In this document: piece by piece, positions 23,849 to 29,439 of the stretch
Position numbering within the stretch: position 1 is the stretch's first letter
Layout: each line of letters opens with the position of its first letter
DNA from: JAAYYM01 sp964631375
GTDB lineage: Bacteria; Bacillota; Clostridia; Lachnospirales; Lachnospiraceae
NCBI GenBank assembly: GCA_964631375.1
Contig: CAZVYQ010000038.1
Coordinates: 1 to 29,439, forward strand
Direction: 5' to 3'
DNA length: 29,439 bases
The notes under the pieces: generated by a model
The model's input: the letters and a program-made list of their open reading frames with translations, nothing else
Told to the model about the DNA's origin: nothing
Databases searched by the model: none
Translations under genes and position numbers: made by a program

Positions 23849-24331
23849 CTACTCATCGATATCAATATATTGTCTGACATAATCGCCATCCTCACTGGCA
23901 TATGTGACAATCTGATCTTCCTTTGCATATTGCATGCCCAGTTCATCCATCGCCTGTTTTTTAATTGCCTCCAAGCCAACTGAGCCTTTGATACGATTTT
24001 CGGTTTCATCGTTCTCAGTCTTCAATTCGTTATATTGACTTTCCAGCACAGCGATGTTCTTCACTCTACTTGTAATATCGGATTGCAGCTGCAAATATTG
24101 AATACAAAAATAACCCGTAATAATCATTGCAAGAGACAGGAAAAAGATATATCCCGGATTCATATTTGCTGCTTTATCACGATTTTTTCTTGCAGTATTG
24201 CTAAGTTTTCTTGGAGTTCTAACATCCTCACGAACCGGAGCATATTGTGGTTGACGTTTTCTGACGGTATTCCCATCTACATAGATATCTCTTCTGTATG
24301 AAGTTTGTCTTCCCTGACGTTTCGTTGCCAT
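23849..24331 (-). CDS. ftsL: FtsL-like divisome protein
   Basis: This 160-residue bitopic protein has a long basic cytoplasmic N-terminus (1-57), one membrane helix (about 60-80) and an extracellular coiled coil (about 83-115, LQSDITSRVKNIAVLESQY...). The segment KQAMDELGMQYAKEDQIVTY is typical of FtsL/DivIC proteins. FtsL activates the septal FtsW-PBP pair together with DivIC and DivIB. The assignment rests mainly on topology and on its place between rsmH and the first penicillin-binding protein. ATG with GGGAGGT upstream. Confidence 0.85.
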   Translation of the reverse strand: MATKRQGRQTSYRRDIYVDGNTVRKRQPQYAPVREDVRTPRKLSNTARKNRDKAANMNPGYIFFLSLAMIITGYFCIQYLQLQSDITSRVKNIAVLESQYNELKTENDETENRIKGSVGLEAIKKQAMDELGMQYAKEDQIVTYASEDGDYVRQYIDIDE

Positions 24332-24379
24332 ATTGCAACCTCCCTCTTATTACGATATCTTCATGTAAGAGACCATAGA

Positions 24380-25321
24380 TCAACTACGTTCAAATACTCT
24401 TAATTTTGCACTTTTGGAACGGCTGTTTTCCTGCATCTCCTCAGTGCACGGAAGAATAGGCTTTCTTGTCACAACATGTCCCTTTGATTGATGCCCACAT
24501 ACACAAATCGGAAAATCAGGCGGGCAGGTACAAGGGTTTTCATTTTTCTTAAAAATCGTCTTAACGATCCTGTCCTCTAATGAGTGAAAGGTGATAATGC
24601 AAATGCGGCCTTGCGGATTTAACAGATCAATCATATCGTCCAATGTGTCTCTCAATACATCCAGTTCTCGGTTGAGTTCTATACGAAGTGCCTGAAATGT
24701 TTTCTTTGCAGGATGTCCCATCGTCTTTTGAACCTTCATTGGAATCGCTGCCCTGATAATCTCCACCAGTTCTCCGGTTGTTGAGAGTTCCTTTTCTTTT
24801 CTGGCAATCACAATATGCTTTGCAATGTTCTTGGCAAATTGATCCTCTCCATAGTCTCTGATAATGCGATATAGCTCCATTTCGGAGTATCCATTCACAA
24901 TATCCTTTGCAGTCATCTCATTTCTTCTGTCCATCCTCATATCAAGGGGGGCATCTTCTTTATAGCTGAAGCCCCTCTCAATAGTGTCAATCTGGTAGGA
25001 GGATACGCCGAGATCAAGCACGATCCCATCTACGCTGTTGATTCCGATATGTCGCAATTCCTCTCTTATGTTGCTGTAATTGCTTCTTATGTAAGTAATA
25101 TTCCTAGTCTTTTCAAATCTCTCCAGACGTTTCTTTGCAGCAGCAAGCGCTGCATCGTCTTGATCTATCCCTATGAATCTCCCCAGATTCGATAGCTTTT
25201 GCAAGACCTCGAAGGCATGTCCGCCACCGCCTAATGTTCCATCAACATAGGTCCCCTCGGAGCGGATGCATAAATTCTCGATTGTCTCGCCTAACAATAC
25301 AGATTTGTGTTCAAAGTTCAT
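24380..25321 (-). CDS. rsmH: 16S rRNA (cytosine-1402-N4)-methyltransferase
   Basis: It methylates the N4 of C1402 in the decoding centre of 16S rRNA using S-adenosylmethionine. The 313-residue length is usual. It begins MNFEHKSVLLGETI, has the SAM loop DGTLGGGGHAFEVL, GIDQDDAAL, the LDLGVSSYQID segment with GFSYKEDAPLDMRMD, and the C-terminal ITFHSLEDRIVK motif. A Cys-rich stretch (CTCPPDFPICVCG) near 260 may bind metal. It follows mraZ by 32 bases with GAGGT 7 bases before the ATG. Confidence 0.97.
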   Translation of the reverse strand: MNFEHKSVLLGETIENLCIRSEGTYVDGTLGGGGHAFEVLQKLSNLGRFIGIDQDDAALAAAKKRLERFEKTRNITYIRSNYSNIREELRHIGINSVDGIVLDLGVSSYQIDTIERGFSYKEDAPLDMRMDRRNEMTAKDIVNGYSEMELYRIIRDYGEDQFAKNIAKHIVIARKEKELSTTGELVEIIRAAIPMKVQKTMGHPAKKTFQALRIELNRELDVLRDTLDDMIDLLNPQGRICIITFHSLEDRIVKTIFKKNENPCTCPPDFPICVCGHQSKGHVVTRKPILPCTEEMQENSRSKSAKLRVFERS

Positions 25322-25353
25322 AGTTCATACCTCTTTCCCCAAATTGGTCTTCG

Positions 25354-25785
25354 CTATATTCCCAGTCCCAAATCTGCCATTCTCTCGGCGATGCCATCCA
25401 TATCTTCATAGACCGCCTCGCCTAAGTAACGTTCCTTACTCCATACTTCTATTCTGCTTCCGACGCCGGCAAGCACGGTATCCTTATCAAGTCCTGCGAA
25501 TTCCCTTAAATTCGCCGGAAGAAGGATACGGCCCTGCTTGTCCACCTCTACACTTGCCGCTCCTGCTAAGAAGAATCTGACAAATTGTCTCGCGTCTTTG
25601 CTGGTAAGTGGTAATCCCTTGAGTGTCTGTTCAAAAGTCTGCCATTCTTCGTTATCATACACAAAAAGGCATCCGTCCAAACCCTTCGTAACAACAAATT
25701 CGTCCCCTAGTTGCTCTCTGAACTTTGACGGAATAATGAGTCTGCCCTTAGCATCGATTGTATGGTTGTATTCACCCATGAACAT
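25354..25785 (-). CDS. mraZ: Transcriptional regulator MraZ
   Basis: This 143-residue protein with two SpoVT-AbrB-like halves binds DNA repeats upstream of its own operon. The signature begins MFMGEYNHTIDAKGRLIIP, and the second half has VDKQGRILLPANLREFAGL. I chose the ATG at 25785: AGAAGGTG lies 7 bases upstream and the family begins here. The frame stays open to a GTG at 25830, but that codon is inside the MraZ operator, so it is rejected. It is the first gene of the division cluster and is probably autoregulated. Confidence 0.95.
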   Translation of the reverse strand: MFMGEYNHTIDAKGRLIIPSKFREQLGDEFVVTKGLDGCLFVYDNEEWQTFEQTLKGLPLTSKDARQFVRFFLAGAASVEVDKQGRILLPANLREFAGLDKDTVLAGVGSRIEVWSKERYLGEAVYEDMDGIAERMADLGLGI

Positions 25786-25826
25786 AACGAAGCACCTTCT
25801 CATTGATTCCTTGGTCTTTACTGACG

Positions 25827-25862
25827 CCACTTTCTACCACTTGGCACCACTTCTCACCACTT
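25827..25862 (-). promoter_or_regulatory. MraZ operator: four AAGTGG boxes at exact 10-bp spacing
   Basis: On the minus strand AAGTGG occurs four times at 25857-25862, 25847-25852, 25837-25842 and 25827-25832, with no spacing deviation. The layout matches known MraZ sites: TGGGN repeats in E. coli and AAAGTGG-type repeats in mollicutes. The array lies immediately after the predicted -10, across the transcription start and leader, consistent with autorepression. Confidence 0.92.
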
Positions 25863-25870
25863 ATGAGTCA

Positions 25871-25899
25871 ATTTTAACCCCTTTTTGTGAAAAAAGCAA
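25871..25899 (-). promoter_or_regulatory. Sigma-A promoter of the mraZ/dcw operon
   Basis: On the minus strand TTGCTT (25894-25899) and TAAAAT (25871-25876) are 17 bp apart. They match consensus at four and five of six positions. The MraZ boxes begin 9 bases downstream of the -10. Confidence 0.6.
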
Positions 25900-25926
25900 C
25901 CCCTATTTTGATTTCTACACAACAAA

Positions 25927-25949
25927 AAACGCCCATTTCATGGGCGTTT
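25927..25949 (-). terminator. Rho-independent terminator downstream of the chemotaxis receptor
   Basis: A perfect 10-bp stem (AAACGCCCAT and its complement) with a three-base loop is followed on the minus strand by TTTTTT. It lies about 120 bases after the receptor stop and just before the mraZ promoter. I see nothing else in the 120 bases between. Confidence 0.9.
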
Positions 25950-26072
25950 CTAGCTTTATAGAATCATGTTAATACAACATATTGTATATATCCACTCAAA
26001 ACCTAACAATCCAAACCATATATTGATCTCATCAGTTTGAATGGACAGTCGTGAATACAATACGCATTGAAA

Positions 26073-28238
26073 TTATACTTCAAATCTTCTCATATTATCG
26101 TCCAGCGATTGTGCCTTCACATTCAACTGTCCTGCCTCATCTGCAAGGTTTTCTACCTTAGATAACTGAACCGTAATAGATTCGGATACGTTGGTAGTAG
26201 AAGCAGCCGCCTCCTCAGAAATGGATGAAATGCAGGTTATGGAGTCCACAATCTTATCCTTATCCTGAAGCATTCCATTCACATTCGCTGATATCTCAGA
26301 CAATCCTCCCACCATCTCTTCGACACATCTGCTGATATCATTGAACATTTCTGTCGTCTCACCAAGCACCTGTGTCTGTTCTTCCAGAAATACACCCGTT
26401 GTCTGAGCAAAGGAAGAAGCATTTTGTGTGGTAGCCCTGATATTGTTTAAGATTCCATAGATCTCATTTCCTGCTGTCTGAGATTGATCTGCCAGTTTTC
26501 GAATCTCCTCAGCCACTACTGCAAAACCCTTACCCTGACTTCCTGCTCTCGCTGCCTCTATAGAAGCATTGAGCGATAACAATGTAGTTTGTTCTGCAAT
26601 TGCATTGATTGCTTCAATGATATCTCCAATGTGATCCGACTGTATGACAACCGCTTGAATTTCTTGAATCAGCTTTTGAACAATTTCTGTTGTTGCTTCA
26701 GATTTGCAGTTTAACCTTTCAATCGAGCTCTGTCCGTCTCTGGTTGTTGAAATGGTCTTGTCTACAGTAACATTCATCCTCTGTGCATTGTCAGACACAC
26801 CATTCATCTTAATTGAGAAATCAGACATCTGTGATGCACAGACCTCAGTCTCTCTCGCCTGTGAAATCACACCACGGTTTACCTCCTCTAAGGAATCCGT
26901 GACATCTTTCATTGCCTCATAGATTGTGCCTGAAAAATCAGCAACCTCTACAGCAGAACGGTTGACATCATTACCAAAGCCTCTCATCTCAATCATCAGG
27001 TTTCTGATATCACTCACTGTCTTTGTCAGGCTATCTGTCAGATAACGAAGTTCATCTCTACGATTTGTTTCAAATTGCTGGGTGAGATCTCCCTCCGATA
27101 CCCTCTTGAGTGACTTGCAGACTTTTTTCAATACTCTGCTGATTCCGGAAGAAATATAAGTCCCGCATGCGAGTGCAATCACTGCTCCCAATACCACCAG
27201 CAAAACTGTCAACGTACGAATTCCATTCATACCGCTTGTTACATTGCGAAGCGGAACAAGTGAACACAACTGTATTCCTGTTTCTAAAATCGGCATATTC
27301 AAGAACAGATATTTTTCTCCATCATAGGTAACCTGTGAAGAATACATCTCATCTGTTTCAATCGCTTTTTGGAAGAAGGCCTGTCCTTCAAACACAGCTT
27401 TGCCATCTTCTAAAACTGTAAAAGCTTCCTTCTCACCCTCTCCGGTCTGTTGTATTGCAAATTCCTTCTCACCGGGAATGATCATTGCCATATAGGAGCC
27501 CTTTCCAAAATTCATTGCAGTCAGGGTATCCATGACATTTTGCAGATCCATATCCAATACGACCAGACCATTCTGCTTCGGGAACATCTGCAGATAAGAA
27601 AAAGCATATGTAGTTGGATCACCAAGATATTCCTGATCAATGAATGGATGTGCCCCTACCCAGCCATTACTGTTATCTTTTAGAAATGCCGCCTCGTCCT
27701 GCTCAAAGATTTCCCCAAACGCTTCCGGACGGATATTTCTCCTTGTATTCTCTGTTTTAGTGCTCTGTAAGAGTGGACTTCCACCCTCTGCTACGATATA
27801 ATAATCCGACAGGAAATTAGATGCCTTGATATAATTTTCCAATGCCAGATATTCTGCATTATATACCTTCTTGCTTTCTGTATTGTTCTTTTTATACAGG
27901 AAATCATAATACTTCGTGATTTCCTCATCAGTTGCAAGACCTGATGCCTTCGTCATCATGTCTGAGCATACCATCTCAAAATATCTGGTAGTTGCCTGCA
28001 TAGTGCTTTCCATACTGGTTTGATATTTCTCTACTACAACCTTGGACGCCATGTTATAAGAAGCAATGCCCAAAATAATAATCAAAGCAACAGGGATACA
28101 GTAGGTAATCATCATAGAACTTTTGATGCTGCTGTAACGCTTGACAGGCTTCACCGCTTTGGCTTCATCTGTTTTCCTGACCTTTTCGACTGCCTTACTC
28201 TTTTTCGCAAAAGCCCTTTTCTTCTGTATATTGCTCAT
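26073..28238 (-). CDS. Methyl-accepting chemotaxis protein
   Basis: This 721-residue transmembrane receptor has a basic cytoplasmic N-terminus rich in Lys (1-40), membrane helix 1 (about 42-62) and an extracellular sensor of about 275 residues, probably dCache-like. Helix 2 (about 339-361), HAMP (362-412) and the long signalling coiled coil follow. The kinase-contact tip EQTTLLSLNASIEAARAGSQGKG (split by description: starts at Glu549, ends about Lys570) is intact. There is no C-terminal CheR-docking pentapeptide. It signals to CheA/CheW, so the organism is probably motile; the ligand is unknown. The unusually long N-terminal cytoplasmic extension stands out. ATG with AAGGAGGG upstream; own promoter and terminator. 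Confidence 0.95.
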   Translation of the reverse strand: MSNIQKKRAFAKKSKAVEKVRKTDEAKAVKPVKRYSSIKSSMMITYCIPVALIIILGIASYNMASKVVVEKYQTSMESTMQATTRYFEMVCSDMMTKASGLATDEEITKYYDFLYKKNNTESKKVYNAEYLALENYIKASNFLSDYYIVAEGGSPLLQSTKTENTRRNIRPEAFGEIFEQDEAAFLKDNSNGWVGAHPFIDQEYLGDPTTYAFSYLQMFPKQNGLVVLDMDLQNVMDTLTAMNFGKGSYMAMIIPGEKEFAIQQTGEGEKEAFTVLEDGKAVFEGQAFFQKAIETDEMYSSQVTYDGEKYLFLNMPILETGIQLCSLVPLRNVTSGMNGIRTLTVLLVVLGAVIALACGTYISSGISRVLKKVCKSLKRVSEGDLTQQFETNRRDELRYLTDSLTKTVSDIRNLMIEMRGFGNDVNRSAVEVADFSGTIYEAMKDVTDSLEEVNRGVISQARETEVCASQMSDFSIKMNGVSDNAQRMNVTVDKTISTTRDGQSSIERLNCKSEATTEIVQKLIQEIQAVVIQSDHIGDIIEAINAIAEQTTLLSLNASIEAARAGSQGKGFAVVAEEIRKLADQSQTAGNEIYGILNNIRATTQNASSFAQTTGVFLEEQTQVLGETTEMFNDISRCVEEMVGGLSEISANVNGMLQDKDKIVDSITCISSISEEAAASTTNVSESITVQLSKVENLADEAGQLNVKAQSLDDNMRRFEV

Positions 28239-28296
28239 CTCAAAGTCCCTCCTTTATAACATGTCACATAATACTATGTAAGCCATGCCTAATTAG

Positions 28297-28325
28297 AGTA
28301 TACGTTACTTTTTTGTTATTGTAAA
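28297..28325 (-). promoter_or_regulatory. Sigma-A promoter of the chemotaxis receptor
   Basis: On the minus strand TTTACA (28320-28325) and TATACT (28297-28302) are 17 bp apart, each matching consensus at five of six positions. No sigma-D (motility) type motif is visible in this 103-base gap, so expression looks housekeeping-driven. Confidence 0.65.
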
Positions 28326-28341
28326 CTAACAGTTCTTGCGA

Positions 28342-29439
28342 TTACACATTAAAGCGGAATAGGATCACATCTCCATCCTTCACCACATAATCCTTGCCTT
28401 CCAGTCCTACCAGTCCCTTTTCCTTTGCCGCAGAAAGTGAGCCACATTCCAGCAAATCCTTATAATTTACTACCTCGGCACGAATAAAGCCTCGCTCAAA
28501 ATCTGTATGAATTTTTCCTGCCGCTTGTGGTGCCTTGGTTCCCATCTTAATCGTCCATGCACGCGTCTCATCCTCACCTGAGGTGAGGAACGATAACAGT
28601 CCGAGCAGCTTATAACTTGCTTTGATCATCTTCTCCAGACCTGATTCTTTAAGGCCCAGATCTTCTAAGAACATTGCTTTCTCATCATCCTCAAGTTCAG
28701 CAATCTCCTGCTCAATCTGTGCACAGATGACAAACACTTCACTGTCCGTCTGCTTGGCATAGCTGCGAACCGCCTGAACATGCTCATTGGCAGCTCCATC
28801 TTCTGCGAGATCCTCCTCGCCTACATTTGCTGCAAAGATCACAGGCTTCGCCGTCAACAGATTATAGGAGGCAATCAATGCTTCCTCATCCTCATCTGCT
28901 GCTTCAAATGTAATTGCGAGCTTACCATCCTCAAGATGTGCAATCAATCTCTTCAACAATTCAACCTCTGCCGCAATCTTCTTATCATTTAGAGCCGCCC
29001 TGCCTGCCTTGGCAACACGACGTTCCAGAATTTCTATATCTGAAAAGATCAGTTCCAGATTGATTGTTTCTATATCGCGAACAGGATTCACGCTCCCGTC
29101 TACATGCACCACGTTCGTATCCTCAAAGCATCTGACCACATGGACGACTGCATCTACTTCACGGATATTGGATAAAAACTGATTACCCAATCCCTCTCCC
29201 TTTGAGGCTCCCTTTACGAGACCTGCAATATCAACAAATTCAATGACTGCCGGAGTTACCTTTTTAGATTGATACAAATCTCCCAATAACTTCAACCGCT
29301 CATCTGGCACGGTCACAATCCCCACATTAGGGTCAATGGTACAGAACGGATAGTTAGCAGATTCAGCACCCGCCTTCGTAAGTGAATTAAATAATGTACT
29401 CTTTCCTACATTGGGCAGTCCAACGATTCCTAATTTCAT
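28342..29439 (-). CDS. ychF: Redox/ribosome-associated GTPase family protein YchF (Obg-like ATPase)
   Basis: This 365-residue P-loop protein of the YchF/OLA1 family binds ribosomes and, unusually for its class, prefers ATP. The protein begins MKLGIVGLPNVGKSTLFN (P-loop at residues 7-14) and has DIAGLVKGASKGEGLGN (switch II region) and the NVGEED nucleotide-specificity segment. A C-terminal TGS domain (from about residue 280) ends in DYVVKDGDVILFRFNV. The ATG coincides with the last base of the window, so the gene appears complete, but its ribosome binding site and promoter are outside. Confidence 0.97.
   Translation of the reverse strand: MKLGIVGLPNVGKSTLFNSLTKAGAESANYPFCTIDPNVGIVTVPDERLKLLGDLYQSKKVTPAVIEFVDIAGLVKGASKGEGLGNQFLSNIREVDAVVHVVRCFEDTNVVHVDGSVNPVRDIETINLELIFSDIEILERRVAKAGRAALNDKKIAAEVELLKRLIAHLEDGKLAITFEAADEDEEALIASYNLLTAKPVIFAANVGEEDLAEDGAANEHVQAVRSYAKQTDSEVFVICAQIEQEIAELEDDEKAMFLEDLGLKESGLEKMIKASYKLLGLLSFLTSGEDETRAWTIKMGTKAPQAAGKIHTDFERGFIRAEVVNYKDLLECGSLSAAKEKGLVGLEGKDYVVKDGDVILFRFNV

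Noticed and set aside
25786..25830. Longer MraZ N-terminus starting at GTG 25830
   Set aside because: The codon lies within the MraZ box array, has no ribosome binding site, and the added residues do not belong to the family.
28266..28279. Small inverted repeat ACATA/TATGT in the receptor leader
   Set aside because: Five-base A/T arms are expected by chance in AT-rich leaders.
28239..28341. Sigma-D (flagellar) promoter for the chemotaxis receptor
   Set aside because: No TAAA...GCCGATAA-like pair is present; a sigma-A promoter explains the region better.

Overview
The window is a chromosomal segment from a spore-forming, chemotactic, low-to-moderate-GC Firmicute. It is most likely a Clostridia of the Lachnospiraceae type, judging from gene order and protein flavour; I could not run a search to confirm this. 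Every gene I can support is on the minus strand, so transcription runs from high to low coordinates. No tRNA, rRNA, CRISPR array, insertion sequence or prophage was seen, and no gene-free stretch exceeds 300 bases. The longest gap is 287 bases, between the chemotaxis receptor and mraZ.

Reading in the direction of transcription: ychF (GTPase) starts at the right edge and is followed by a methyl-accepting chemotaxis receptor with its own promoter and terminator. Next comes a division and cell-wall (dcw) cluster: mraZ, rsmH, an ftsL-like gene, two class B penicillin-binding proteins (the second SpoVD-like), mraY, murD, ftsW/spoVE, murA, divIB/ftsQ and ftsZ. mraZ is preceded by four perfectly phased 10-bp MraZ boxes. 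murE, murF, murG, murC, murB and ftsA are absent from the cluster. A terminator closes ftsZ.

The sporulation block follows: spoIIGA, sigE and sigG. SpoIIGA is the membrane protease that matures pro-sigma-E, and sigma-G is the later forespore factor. The spoIIGA promoter has a -35/-10 pair spaced 21 bp apart with a Spo0A-box-like sequence over the -35, resembling the known spoIIG promoter of Bacillus subtilis. After it come ymxH (PRC-barrel protein) and nrdR (repressor of ribonucleotide reductase genes).

Downstream lies a five-gene peptide/nickel-type ABC transporter operon (binding lipoprotein, two permeases, two short ATPases). Its promoter is overlaid by two adjacent palindromes that look like a repressor operator. 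A small uncharacterised protein follows as a monocistronic unit with a near-consensus promoter and a strong terminator. The last operon starts with an in-frame fusion of a drug/metabolite (EamA-type) transporter to a complete YqeG-type HAD phosphatase, then aroE, aroK and aroQ (shikimate pathway). The first codons of what is probably efp (elongation factor P) run off the left edge.

Most of the window is conserved housekeeping and sporulation content. The points most worth a second look are the EamA-YqeG fusion, the paired palindromes at the ABC transporter promoter, the long-spacer spoIIG-like promoter, the MraZ operator, and the acidic insertion in the first penicillin-binding protein. I see no clear candidate for an entirely new biological system.
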